Source: Hymenobacter sp. BT188
GTDB taxonomy: Bacteria; Bacteroidota; Bacteroidia; Cytophagales; Hymenobacteraceae
DNA length: 64,000 bases
Reading direction: 5' to 3'
Assembly: GCF_014333585.1 (NCBI RefSeq)
Contig: NZ_JACSCW010000003.1
Span: 372,001 to 436,000, forward strand
Shown one piece after another: positions 17,615 through 25,872 of the stretch. The notes beneath the pieces are model-generated. The model searched no databases and was not told where the DNA came from. It saw only the letters and a list, made by a program, of their open reading frames with translations. Positions within the stretch are counted from its first letter, which is position 1; each line of letters starts with the position of its first letter. The position numbers and the translations under genes are program-made.

Positions 17615-18601
17615 TTACGCTGGCACTTCCGCAGTTAGAAATTCAATAGCGCGGCGCTCCGAATAGTAATTGCCATCCGGAGTACCCTCGGGGAACCCTA
17701 CGTGTCCGCCTTCACGGGGCGTTTCCAAAAACACGAATTGACTATTTGCGGCCGCGTCGCGGGGGAAGCAGGCGGGGGGCAAAAATGGGTCGTTTTCGGC
17801 ATTCACAATGAGGGTAGGTACCCGAATATGCTCGATATAGCGGCCTGAACTGGAATGCTCGTAGTAATCGTCGGCCGACTTGAAGCCGTGCATGGGAGCC
17901 GTAAAGCGGTCATCAAACTGCACGAAGTCGCGCAACTCCTCCAAGTTTTCAATATCCACTTGCCCCGGCAGTAATTCAGCCTTTTGGCGCATCTTAGCTC
18001 GTAGCGTTTTTAAAAATCGGTTCAGATACACTCGGTTTTCGGGGCGGGCGATATGCTGAGAGCTAGACTTCAGATCAGTTGGTACCGAAAACACAGCAGC
18101 GCGCTGTACCTGAGCAGGCACACGATCAGCCTTTTCCCCAAGATATTTTAGGGTCACGTTACCACCAGCAGAAAAGCCAGTGAGAAACAGGCGACGGTAA
18201 TGGCCTGCACCCATTGCATAGCGCACCACAAAATCCAAGTCATCGGTGTCGCCGAGATGGTAGGAGCGGAGCAAGCGGTTCATTTCGCCACTGCAGCTGC
18301 GGTAGTTCCACGCCAAGGCATCGAATCCAGCGCGGTTAATAGCTCGTACCATACCACGCACATACGGTCGGCTGGCGTCGCCCTCCAGCCCGTGCGAGAC
18401 GATAGTCAACGTGTCAGCTGCTTTCCCTTCCGCTACTCTCGACCAGTCAAGGTCCAAGAAGTCACCATCGTCGGTTTCCACCCGTTCGCGTTGATAGCGT
18501 ACATCGGGTACCGTGCGCCACAGGCTGGGCACAATGGTCTGCAAATGGCCGTTAAACATGTAAAACGGCGGCTGATAGCGCGAGTGTTGAATAAGCGGCA
18601 T
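17615..18601 (-). CDS. YheT-family alpha/beta hydrolase
   Basis: Cytoplasmic alpha/beta-hydrolase of the YheT/ABHD group (COG0429), 328 aa when started at the ATG at 18601; an in-frame TTG two codons earlier is less likely. The N-terminal GHLQTIVPSLWR is a family signature. The nucleophile Ser144 lies in TGFSAGGN, the acid is in VNAENDPFLP and the catalytic His in EGGHVGFPEG. Substrates of this family are poorly defined; esterase activity on short acyl chains is the usual guess. Confidence 0.9.
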   Translation of the reverse strand: MPLIQHSRYQPPFYMFNGHLQTIVPSLWRTVPDVRYQRERVETDDGDFLDLDWSRVAEGKAADTLTIVSHGLEGDASRPYVRGMVRAINRAGFDALAWNYRSCSGEMNRLLRSYHLGDTDDLDFVVRYAMGAGHYRRLFLTGFSAGGNVTLKYLGEKADRVPAQVQRAAVFSVPTDLKSSSQHIARPENRVYLNRFLKTLRAKMRQKAELLPGQVDIENLEELRDFVQFDDRFTAPMHGFKSADDYYEHSSSGRYIEHIRVPTLIVNAENDPFLPPACFPRDAAANSQFVFLETPREGGHVGFPEGTPDGNYYSERRAIEFLTAEVPA

Positions 18602-18789
18602 GACCAAAAGGTATAGAATGGTGTTTGCCCGGCGGTGTTACTCTAAAATAGACAAAAATCACTTCCTAAAGTATAAACGCAGAAAAAAGTTCGTCATGCA
18701 TACCAATACTGTCGGGTTAGACAAAGCTTTAAAAAGAGGCGCGCTATTAGTTAACTGCTCCAACATGAAGCGAAAGTGAGAGGAAGCTA

Positions 18790-18820
18790 TTTGGTATTTC
18801 CGTCCAAAGCCTTACCTTTG
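18790..18820 (+). promoter_or_regulatory. Consensus Bacteroidota promoter for rpsT
   Basis: TTTG at 18790-18793 and TACCTTTG at 18813-18820, separated by exactly 19 bases, fit the -33/-7 consensus TTTG-N19-21-TAnnTTTG. Transcription should begin near 18827, giving a leader of about 40 bases before rpsT. This is the best promoter match in the window. Confidence 0.8.
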
Positions 18821-18869
18821 CCACCCGAACTGAAATTTAAATCGAGCAGAACGTCACTATTTCCATACC

Positions 18870-19130
18870 ATGGCGAATCATAAATCGGCCCTCAAGCGCA
18901 TCCGTTCCAACGAAGCCAAGCGCGTGTTGAACCGTTACCAGGCCAAATCTACCCGCACCGCTATCAAGAAGCTGCGTGCTGCCACCGATGCTACCGAAGC
19001 GCAAGAGCTGCTGAAGAAAGTATCGTCGATGCTGGATCGTCTGGCCAAAAAGAACATCATTCACAAGAATAAGGCGGCTAACAACAAGTCGAGCCTGACC
19101 AAGTTCGTGAACTCGCTGGCTACCGCTTAA
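18870..19130 (+). CDS. rpsT: 30S ribosomal protein S20
   Basis: Small, strongly basic 86-aa protein of the 30S subunit that binds the 5' domain of 16S rRNA. The start MANHKSALKRIRSNEAKR and the C-terminal KKNIIHKNKAANNKSSLTK are typical of bS20. It is monocistronic: a consensus promoter lies about 50 bases upstream and a tight hairpin terminator follows the stop. Confidence 0.97.
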   Translation: MANHKSALKRIRSNEAKRVLNRYQAKSTRTAIKKLRAATDATEAQELLKKVSSMLDRLAKKNIIHKNKAANNKSSLTKFVNSLATA

Positions 19131-19160
19131 TTATTTAAGAGGTTTTCTGCTCTATCATAG

Positions 19161-19192
19161 AAAAGGCCCTGCGCGTAAGTGCAGGGCCTTTT
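19161..19192 (+). terminator. Intrinsic terminator of rpsT
   Basis: AAAAGGCCCTGC (19161-19172) pairs with GCAGGGCCTTTT (19181-19192), an eight-base loop and a T tract, about 30 bases after the rpsT stop. Confidence 0.92.
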
Positions 19193-19206
19193 CATGTTTC
19201 TATTAA

Positions 19207-19262
19207 TCCAAGCAATAAACAGAAGCTGAGTGAATCAACTCAGCTTCTGTTTATTGCTTGGA
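19207..19262. repeat. 25-base-pair perfect inverted repeat between rpsT and pyk
   Basis: The arms 19207-19231 and 19238-19262 are exact reverse complements around a six-base loop (GAATCA). The arm starts TCCAAGCAATAAACAG. It is much longer than a terminator stem and not GC-rich, and ends five bases before the pyk stop codon. It may act as a bidirectional terminator or RNA stabiliser, or be a dispersed repeat. Confidence 0.9.
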
Positions 19263-19266
19263 ATAT

Positions 19267-20706
19267 TTACGCCACGCTCACCTTTACCATATTCGTCTTG
19301 CCTTTCTCGTTGATAGGCATAGAAGCAGTATTGATGAATACGTCTCCCGGCTTGAGGTTACCGGTAGTGGTAAGGACGTACTTAATGTCAGAAACGGTAT
19401 TATCGGTGCTCACCATACGGTCATAGTAGAAAGCCCGTACGCCCCACACTAAGCTTAATACTGTCAGTAGGTTGCGTGTGTCGGTGAAGACGAAAATATC
19501 GGCTTTAGGACGGTATTTGGCGATTTGGAAAGCCGTGTAGCCGCGGTGCGTCAAGCCAGTGATGGCGCTGGCTTTCGTATTACGAGCTAAGTGAACAGCC
19601 GCAGATAGTACACTGTCGACCATAAAAGATGGTGCGGCTGGATCGATGGGATGGAAGCGGTGGAAAATATTGTTCGCGTGGGTTTCAACACTGCGCACGG
19701 TATTTACCATGGAGCGAATTACCTCCACTGGATACTCACCAACGGCCGTTTCAGCGGATAGCATGAGCGCATCGGCACCATCGAGCACGGCATTGGCTAC
19801 GTCGTTGGTTTCGGCGCGCGTTGGACGTGGGTTTGTAATCATACTCTCCATCATCTGGGTAGCGACGATCACCGGCTTGCCGAGCTTATTGCACTTCTCA
19901 ATAATCATCTTCTGCGCCAGTGGCACCTCACCACCGTTGATTTCCACACCCAAGTCACCACGGGCCACCATAACCGCATCCGTTAGTGCAATAATCTCGT
20001 CAATGTTGCGGAGGGCTTCTGGCGTTTCAATTTTGGCTACTACGCGCGTCTGCTTGCCACTTTCTGCAATCAAAGACTTAATGAATCGGATATCTTCAGC
20101 CCGGCGAGCAAAGGAAAGGGCAACCCAATCCACATCGTGTTCCAGACCAAATTTAAGATCCTCGATATCTTTCTCGGTCATCGAAGGGGCTGATACATCC
20201 GAGTCCGGCAGGTTAATGCCTTTGCGGGGCTTCACCAGGCCTCCGTATACAACTTCCACGTCTACTTCTTGCTCACGGTCAGTGGCTAGCACCCGCAGCT
20301 CAATTTTGCCGTCGTCAATCAGAATCATGTCGCCAGCCTTCACATCGCGGGCCAGACCCATGTAAATGGTGCTTAAGCGCGTCGCTGTGCTAATTTCTTT
20401 TTCCCCGCACACAAGCTTAATCTTATCGCCGGGCTTAATCTCAACGCCGCCGCCTTCAACATCGCCAAGGCGAATTTTTGGCCCCTGCAAGTCTTGTAGT
20501 AAGCCTACATTGGTGCGAAGATCTTTGTTCAGGCGGCGTACATTGTTGATTACCGCCAGATGATCCTCATAAGCGCCGTGCGAGAAATTGAGGCGAAACA
20601 CATCGACACCCTCGCGGATGAGCGTACCCAAGCGTTCGTAGGAACTAGAGGCGGGGCCAACGGTGGCCACAATTTTGGTTTTATTGAAATGGGGACGAGG
20701 TTCCAT
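19267..20706 (-). CDS. pyk: Pyruvate kinase
   Basis: Glycolytic enzyme converting phosphoenolpyruvate and ADP to pyruvate and ATP, 479 aa. Conserved features include TKIVATVGPAS at the N-terminus, FRLNFSHGAYEDH, the metal and substrate region with VARGDLGVEI and MMESMITNPRPTRAE, and a C-terminal allosteric domain (SAITGLTHRGYTAFQIAKYRPKADIFVFT). Its neighbour on the same strand is the IPExxxVDY-family gene, an arrangement common in Bacteroidota. Two inverted copies of a 20-base palindrome lie in its upstream region and may affect its expression. Confidence 0.97.
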   Translation of the reverse strand: MEPRPHFNKTKIVATVGPASSSYERLGTLIREGVDVFRLNFSHGAYEDHLAVINNVRRLNKDLRTNVGLLQDLQGPKIRLGDVEGGGVEIKPGDKIKLVCGEKEISTATRLSTIYMGLARDVKAGDMILIDDGKIELRVLATDREQEVDVEVVYGGLVKPRKGINLPDSDVSAPSMTEKDIEDLKFGLEHDVDWVALSFARRAEDIRFIKSLIAESGKQTRVVAKIETPEALRNIDEIIALTDAVMVARGDLGVEINGGEVPLAQKMIIEKCNKLGKPVIVATQMMESMITNPRPTRAETNDVANAVLDGADALMLSAETAVGEYPVEVIRSMVNTVRSVETHANNIFHRFHPIDPAAPSFMVDSVLSAAVHLARNTKASAITGLTHRGYTAFQIAKYRPKADIFVFTDTRNLLTVLSLVWGVRAFYYDRMVSTDNTVSDIKYVLTTTGNLKPGDVFINTASMPINEKGKTNMVKVSVA

Positions 20707-20716
20707 AAGCAGGTAG

Positions 20717-20736
20717 CACCAAGCTCCAGCTTGGTG
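20717..20736. repeat. 20-base REP-like palindrome, copy 1
   Basis: CACCAAGCT-CC-AGCTTGGTG, a nine-base-pair hairpin with a two-base centre, 11 bases upstream of the pyk start codon. A second copy in inverted orientation is at 20790-20809. Confidence 0.88.
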
Positions 20737-20789
20737 AATCGTTAAACGAGTAAGTTGGGGGGCAATTTGGATGAGGTTTATGAGTAAGA

Positions 20790-20809
20790 CACCAAGCTGG
20801 AGCTTGGTG
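20790..20809. repeat. 20-base REP-like palindrome, copy 2 (inverted)
   Basis: CACCAAGCT-GG-AGCTTGGTG, the exact reverse complement of the copy at 20717-20736; the pairing extends one more base each side (A 20789, T 20810). It lies just after the stop of the IPExxxVDY gene. Confidence 0.88.
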
Positions 20810-20817
20810 TTACTTAA

Positions 20818-21246
20818 TCAAAACAGCAGATTTTCTTTAAATTTTAATTCATTAGGATCGAATTGACATACGTACTGCACCGCGGGTAGGGCAGTAAGTT
20901 GTTCTATCAATTCGCTGGCTGCCAAGGCACCCGAACCATTGCTAACCTGGAGCAGATAGTCGTACTCCTTTATATCGGGAGCAAGAAAAGGCTTTTTCAA
21001 TGGCGATGGGTCCACGGAGCGGTTACGCAACAGGCGCAAAGTAAGCGTTTCAGTGGCGTACAAATAATTGCTGATAACTAAACGACCTTTTGTTAGCAGG
21101 TCATATATCAGGTCTTGCTGCTTCACCAAGCGCAACCGTAGGGCCTGATTCAGCGTCCAAGCCAGGGTGTGTTCCCGGCTTGATGAAACGAGGCCAAACA
21201 GTTCAAAATCACAGTCATACTCAACATCCAGCGTTAGCATTTTCAT
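20818..21246 (-). CDS. IPExxxVDY-family protein
   Basis: Small conserved Bacteroidota protein of unknown function, 142 aa, with no signal peptide or membrane segment. The eponymous motif appears in a diverged form as APDIKEYDYLLQ near residue 95. The family is characteristically found next to pyk and the acpP/fabF/rnc genes, exactly as here, which suggests a link to fatty-acid or central metabolism, but no activity is established. It is read in the same direction as pyk and diverges from acpP. Confidence 0.8.
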   Translation of the reverse strand: MKMLTLDVEYDCDFELFGLVSSSREHTLAWTLNQALRLRLVKQQDLIYDLLTKGRLVISNYLYATETLTLRLLRNRSVDPSPLKKPFLAPDIKEYDYLLQVSNGSGALAASELIEQLTALPAVQYVCQFDPNELKFKENLLF

Positions 21247-21315
21247 AGGGTGCTTGCGGGCTTAATCAGTACAAAACAACGGACCGCAGGAGCCAACGGG
21301 AACTGGCTCGGCCGT

Positions 21316-21335
21316 AATCTTGTACCTGCAAGATT
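21316..21335. promoter_or_regulatory. Small hairpin in the acpP upstream region
   Basis: AATCTTG (21316-21322) and CAAGATT (21329-21335) can pair around a six-base loop, about 75 bases before acpP. A TTTG at 21348-21351 could be a -33 element, but the following -7 region (TATTTG near 21374) is degenerate. Role unknown. Confidence 0.35.
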
Positions 21336-21408
21336 AGGGGTGGTTGGTTTGACAATGTTAGGGAAGTTAGTGTTATTTGTGCCGAGTTTTCTCTAAACCC
21401 CCACGGAA

Positions 21409-21645
21409 ATGTCTGAAATTGCAGAAAAAGTAAAAGCCATTATCATTGACAAGCTTGGCGTTGAAGCCTCGGAAGTAACTCCAGAAGCTAGCTTCACCAA
21501 CGATCTGGGCGCTGATTCGCTCGATACTGTCGAATTGATTATGGAGTTCGAAAAAGAATTCAACGTGTCTATCCCCGACGATCAGGCAGAGAACATCGCC
21601 ACCGTGGGTCAAGCTATCAGCTACCTCGAGGAGCACGCCAAATAA
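21409..21645 (+). CDS. acpP: Acyl carrier protein
   Basis: Acidic 78-aa carrier that holds growing fatty acids on a 4'-phosphopantetheine arm. The attachment Ser is in the invariant DSLDTVE motif (about residue 37, in [16 protein letters not shown]). Length and charge are standard. fabF follows 89 bases later and rnc after that, the classical acpP-fabF-rnc order. Two hairpins lie between acpP and fabF, so acpP may be transcribed more than its downstream neighbours. Confidence 0.97.
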   Translation: MSEIAEKVKAIIIDKLGVEASEVTPEASFTNDLGADSLDTVELIMEFEKEFNVSIPDDQAENIATVGQAISYLEEHAK

Positions 21646-21647
21646 CC

Positions 21648-21710
21648 TAACGGCTTTGTAGCCGTTACCCGTTCTATTGCTTACCGGCCGGCCCGCCGCC
21701 GGCCGTTTTG
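21648..21710 (+). terminator. Double hairpin / attenuator between acpP and fabF
   Basis: First hairpin TAACGGC/GCCGTTA at 21648-21667. Second, GC-rich hairpin CGGCCGGC/GCCGGCCG at 21685-21705, followed by TTTT at 21706-21709. It would let acpP be expressed above fabF-rnc. Confidence 0.75.
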
Positions 21711-21734
21711 CTTTCTAATTTCTCCCGTTAGCCT

Positions 21735-22985
21735 ATGTCTCTTCGGAGAGTTGTTGTGACCGGCCTTGGTGCCCTTACGCCTCTTGGCAAAACCGTCACC
21801 GAGTATTGGGATGGTTTGTCGAGGGGCGTAAGCGGTGCCGCGCCCATCACGCGCTTTGACGCCAGCAAGTTCAAAACCCGTTTCGCCTGCGAGATAAAGG
21901 GGTACAACCCCGATGACTACTTCGAGCGCAAGGAAGGCCGCAAAATGGACTTCTTCACGCAGTTTGCCATCATTGCCAGCGACGAAGCTATCAAGGATGC
22001 CGGCTTGCTGGAAGGTGTGGACCGTGACCGGGTAGGGGTAATCTGGGGCTCCGGTATCGGCGGCCTTAAGACCTTTCAGGAGGAGTGCTTCAGCTTTGCG
22101 AAAGGTGACGGTACACCCCGCTACAACCCCTTCTTCATTCCGAAGATGATTGCCGACAGTTCGTCGGGCAATATTTCCATTCGCCACAAGTTCCGGGGGC
22201 CAAATTTTGTGACCACCTCGGCTTGCGCGTCGTCGTCCGATTCTATTGTCGCTGCTTACAACTACATCCGCCTCAATCTGGCCGATGTAATGGTAACAGG
22301 TGGCTCGGAAGCGGCTATTACGGAAGCTGGCGTAGGTGGATTCAACGCTCTCAAGGCCATGAGTGAGCGCAACGACGCGCCTGAGCAGGCTTCTCGCCCC
22401 TACGATAAGGAGCGTGACGGCTTTGTGCTGGGCGAAGGTGGTGGCGCTATCATTCTCGAAGCGTATGAGCACGCAGTAGCTCGGGGGGCAAAAATATACG
22501 CTGAGATTATCGGCGGCGGTATGTCTTCGGATGCTTACCACATCACGGCTCCTGACCCTGAGGGTAACGGCGTAGTGCTGGTAATGCAAAATGCCCTGCG
22601 CGACGCTGGTATTGGTCCAGAAGATGTAGATTACATTAATACCCACGGTACCAGCACGCCTCTGGGCGATGGTGCTGAAGTGAAAGCCATCGAGAAGGTA
22701 TTTGGTGAGCACGCTTACAACCTGAACATTAGCTCTACCAAAAGCATGACTGGCCACTTGCTGGGCGGTGCTGGTGGTATTGAGGCCATTGCGTGTATTT
22801 TGGCCTTGCAGCACGGCATAATTCCGCCTACCATCAACCACTTTACTGCAGACCCAGAACTAGACCCGCGCCTGAACTTTACTTTCAACGAAGCTCAGAA
22901 GAGAGATATAAACGTGACGCTAAGCAACACCTTTGGCTTTGGTGGACACAATACGTCGGTTCTGTTTCGCAAATTTCGAGGCTAA
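21735..22985 (+). CDS. fabF: 3-oxoacyl-[acyl-carrier-protein] synthase II
   Basis: Condensing enzyme that elongates acyl-ACP with malonyl-ACP. The 416-aa protein shows the thiolase fold signature with nucleophile Cys164 in TSACASSSD, catalytic His in NTHGTSTPLGD and MTGHLLGGAGG, and the C-terminal NTFGFGGHN. The stop codon overlaps the rnc start (TAATG), implying translational coupling. One GGGGGGCAAAA motif is inside the gene near 22476-22490, encoding part of ARGAKIY. Confidence 0.97.
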   Translation: MSLRRVVVTGLGALTPLGKTVTEYWDGLSRGVSGAAPITRFDASKFKTRFACEIKGYNPDDYFERKEGRKMDFFTQFAIIASDEAIKDAGLLEGVDRDRVGVIWGSGIGGLKTFQEECFSFAKGDGTPRYNPFFIPKMIADSSSGNISIRHKFRGPNFVTTSACASSSDSIVAAYNYIRLNLADVMVTGGSEAAITEAGVGGFNALKAMSERNDAPEQASRPYDKERDGFVLGEGGGAIILEAYEHAVARGAKIYAEIIGGGMSSDAYHITAPDPEGNGVVLVMQNALRDAGIGPEDVDYINTHGTSTPLGDGAEVKAIEKVFGEHAYNLNISSTKSMTGHLLGGAGGIEAIACILALQHGIIPPTINHFTADPELDPRLNFTFNEAQKRDINVTLSNTFGFGGHNTSVLFRKFRG

Positions 22986-23734
22986 TGACGCGGCCGGGGC
23001 AGCCACTTCCACTGTTCGGATTCTTCCGGCGGTTGCTGGGGCAGGATAAGGCTTTCCGCCAAGCCATTGCCACAGTCACTGGTCGTGCGCCGGATAACAT
23101 TCGGCTGTACCAATTGGCGTTTACGCACTCATCACTGGTGCGCCAACAGAATGATAAGAGTCGTACGCAAAGCAACGAGCGCTTGGAGTTTCTGGGCGAT
23201 GCCGTGTTGGGAACGGTAGTAGCCGAATATCTATTTCGCAAGTACCCCTACGAGCAAGAAGGGTTTCTCACCGAAATGCGCTCTCGCATTGTTAATCGTG
23301 AAAGCCTGAATGCGCTGGCGTTGAAAATTGGGTTGGATAAGCTAGTACAGCTAGATCCAACCCAAGGCCGTGCTGCTCGCTCGCGGTCTGTAAACGGTAA
23401 TGCACTAGAGGCTTTAGTAGGGGCTGTGTATCTGGATCAGGGCTACAAAGCAGCTCGTAAATTTGTGCTGGCGCGCTTGATTAAGCCTTACGTAGACGTA
23501 AAGTCGCTCACCACAACGACTGCCAACTTCAAAAGTAAGCTTATTGAGTGGGCGCAGCGTCAGGGAAAGCATTTGCGCTATGAGTTGGCCGGCGAACCCC
23601 AAACGGGTGGCGTAATGGAATTTTCAGCGACCGTATTTGTGGATGATGAACCCGTAGCCACAGGTATGGGCCTCTCCAAGAAACAAGCTGAACAGACGGC
23701 AGCAGAGCGTGCGCTTACAGCCCTAGGCGTATAG
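22985..23734 (+). CDS. rnc: Ribonuclease III
   Basis: Double-strand-specific endoribonuclease that processes rRNA and mRNA. Start chosen at the ATG overlapping the fabF stop; the longer open frame upstream only re-reads fabF in another frame. The 249-aa product has the RNase III signature NERLEFLGDAVL (64-75), the second acidic cluster NALEALVGAVYLDQGY, and a C-terminal double-stranded-RNA-binding domain (FKSKLIEWAQ ... SKKQAEQTAAERAL). Confidence 0.96.
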   Translation: MTRPGQPLPLFGFFRRLLGQDKAFRQAIATVTGRAPDNIRLYQLAFTHSSLVRQQNDKSRTQSNERLEFLGDAVLGTVVAEYLFRKYPYEQEGFLTEMRSRIVNRESLNALALKIGLDKLVQLDPTQGRAARSRSVNGNALEALVGAVYLDQGYKAARKFVLARLIKPYVDVKSLTTTTANFKSKLIEWAQRQGKHLRYELAGEPQTGGVMEFSATVFVDDEPVATGMGLSKKQAEQTAAERALTALGV

Positions 23735-23825
23735 CTGCTCTACCTGTCTACTTCGGAGCTTTTGAGCGGCTAGGACAACTCTGGGGGGCAAAAAGTAGTT
23801 GTTGGCTAAACTATTCTCTCTTTCC

Positions 23826-25760
23826 ATGCGATTAGCTGGCGCTGCCCTCAACCAGATTCCATTTGATTGGCACCATAACCTACGCACCATTCGCGAAGCT
23901 ATTGAGCAGGCGAAGGCAGCCGGTGTCGATTTGCTATGCCTACCGGAGCTAAGCCTTACCGGCTACGGGTGCGAAGACCTGTTTCTAAGCGACTGGCTTT
24001 CGGCCTCGGCACTGGAATATCTACAGCAGATTCGGCCCTGGACGGCGGGTATTCTGGTTTGCGTGGGCTTGCCCGTGCGTATTGACGGGAGGACTTATAA
24101 TACCGCCGCCGTGCTGCGCGACGGCGAAATACTGGGCTTCGCGGCCAAGCAGTTTCTCGCCAACGACGGCGTACATTACGAGCCGCGCTTCTTTAACTCC
24201 TGGCGGGCGGGCGAAACCACTACCATCGAGTGGCAAGGCGAGAAATGGCCCTTGGGTGACTTGATTTTTGAGCACCAGGGCGTACGCTTTGGCTTCGAGA
24301 TATGCGAGGATGCGTGGCGCCCAACCGCTGATCGGCCCGCGGGCCGACTGATGGAGCGGGGCGTGCAGCTTATTGTGAATCCATCGGCCAGCCATTTTGC
24401 CATGAGCAAGACCGATGTGCGCTACCAGCTCGTATTGCAGGCTTCGCGCAAGTACAATTGCACTTACCTCTATGCCAATCTGCTCGGCAATGAAGCGGGG
24501 CGAATTATTTACGACGGCGAAATACTGGTGGCGCGCAATGGCCATTTGCTGCTCCGTAATCAGCTCTTAAGTTTCAAAGAAGTAGATCTGGAGTGTACAG
24601 ACGTTGATTTTGACGCTGATTTGCCCCCCACGGATGTGGTGCCCCTGCCAGCGCCCGATGAGTACCGCGAGCTGAATCAAGCTCTTAGCTTGGCCCTGTT
24701 TGATTACATGCGGAAGGCTCGCAGTCGCGGGTTCGTGCTTTCCCTCAGCGGTGGTGCCGATTCCTGCATGTGCGCCGTAGCCGTAGCCGAAATGGTGCGC
24801 TTGGGTACAGCAGAGCTGGGCACGGCCGAGTTCATGCGTCGCGCTGGTTGTTTTACCGCTGAAGAAATAGCGACACTAGCTGGCCCTGTTGCGCCTGTAC
24901 CCGACCAGAATGCACCCGGTCCAAAGGATGCCTCCCTCAGCCTCCTTAACCAGGAGCAAAAATCAATCAATCAAAAGTTAACCCGCCGTCTGCTCACTAC
25001 TGCCTACCAAGGTACAGTCAACTCGTCCGATGACACGTTTCAGTCGGCTAAGGAGCTGGCTGATGAACTGGGGGGCATTTTCTTTGACTGGACCATCGAT
25101 GAGGAAGTAGAAGGGTATGTTGCCAAAATTGAGCACGCCCTGAACCGGCCGCTGACGTGGCAAACCGATGATTTGGCTTTGCAGAACATTCAGGCGCGGG
25201 TACGGGCGCCCGGCATTTGGCTATTGGCCAACGTGCAAAACTGCCTGCTACTCACCACGTCCAACCGATCCGAAGCTTCCGTGGGGTACTGCACGATGGA
25301 TGGCGACACGGCCGGCAGCATTTCGCCCATTGCCGGCGTCGATAAGGATTTTGTGAAGAAATGGCTGCGCTGGGCTGAGAAAGAACTTGGCTATCAAGCT
25401 TTGCGCCACGTGAATGCTTTGCAGCCCACGGCTGAGCTACGGCCCTTAGAAGACAAGCAAACCGACGAGCGCGACCTCATGCCTTACGTGCTGCTCAACC
25501 GTATTGAGCGTCTGGCTTTCTACGACCGCCTCAGCCCGCGCCAGGTGTTGGCAACGTTGGTGCACGAAGAAGCGGCCACTGATGCGGAGCAACTGAAAAC
25601 CTACGTTAAGCGCTTCTATTCGCTGTGGGCGCGTAACCAATGGAAGCGCGAACGCTACGCGCCCGCTTTCCACCTCGACGACTATAATGTCGATCCGCGT
25701 TCCTGGCTGCGCTTCCCCATTCTGAGCGGTGGCTTCACGCAGGAATTGGCTTCGCTATAA
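23826..25760 (+). CDS. nadE: Glutamine-dependent NAD+ synthetase
   Basis: Final enzyme of NAD synthesis; amidates nicotinate adenine dinucleotide with ammonia from glutamine. The ATG at 23826 gives the normal start MRLAGAALNQ and 644 aa; an in-frame TTG at 23799 is less likely. The N-terminal nitrilase-type glutaminase domain has the triad Glu41 (CLPELSLTGYG), Lys108 (AAKQF) and Cys160 (GFEICEDAW). The C-terminal synthetase domain has the PP-loop SGGADS (308-313) and TSNRSEASVGY. Fused two-domain architecture as expected. Not obviously in an operon. Confidence 0.95.
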   Translation: MRLAGAALNQIPFDWHHNLRTIREAIEQAKAAGVDLLCLPELSLTGYGCEDLFLSDWLSASALEYLQQIRPWTAGILVCVGLPVRIDGRTYNTAAVLRDGEILGFAAKQFLANDGVHYEPRFFNSWRAGETTTIEWQGEKWPLGDLIFEHQGVRFGFEICEDAWRPTADRPAGRLMERGVQLIVNPSASHFAMSKTDVRYQLVLQASRKYNCTYLYANLLGNEAGRIIYDGEILVARNGHLLLRNQLLSFKEVDLECTDVDFDADLPPTDVVPLPAPDEYRELNQALSLALFDYMRKARSRGFVLSLSGGADSCMCAVAVAEMVRLGTAELGTAEFMRRAGCFTAEEIATLAGPVAPVPDQNAPGPKDASLSLLNQEQKSINQKLTRRLLTTAYQGTVNSSDDTFQSAKELADELGGIFFDWTIDEEVEGYVAKIEHALNRPLTWQTDDLALQNIQARVRAPGIWLLANVQNCLLLTTSNRSEASVGYCTMDGDTAGSISPIAGVDKDFVKKWLRWAEKELGYQALRHVNALQPTAELRPLEDKQTDERDLMPYVLLNRIERLAFYDRLSPRQVLATLVHEEAATDAEQLKTYVKRFYSLWARNQWKRERYAPAFHLDDYNVDPRSWLRFPILSGGFTQELASL

Positions 25761-25838
25761 TTTCAAAGTGGTGCTATCGTTTGTTTTGCTCTGAATGAAG
25801 CGCAATTTCGAGTTGCTTTCTTGCCAACGCTGAATTCC

Positions 25839-25846
25839 TACCTTTG
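25839..25846 (+). promoter_or_regulatory. -7 promoter element (TACCTTTG) for lgt
   Basis: Consensus TAnnTTTG, identical to the rpsT element and also followed by CCAC. It is 26 bases before the lgt ATG. A weak -33 candidate (TTTC, 25817-25820) lies 18 bases upstream. Confidence 0.6.
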
Positions 25847-25872
25847 CCACTGTACCTCTCTTCCGCCTTCGC

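Noticed and set aside
21681..22841. 386-codon open frame antisense to fabF
   Set aside because: It lies opposite a certain fabF gene, and long antisense frames are common in GC-rich coding DNA; the product has no recognisable domain.
22793..22984. 64-residue N-terminal extension of RNase III
   Set aside because: Overlaps fabF in another frame; the ATG overlapping the fabF stop gives a normal RNase III start.
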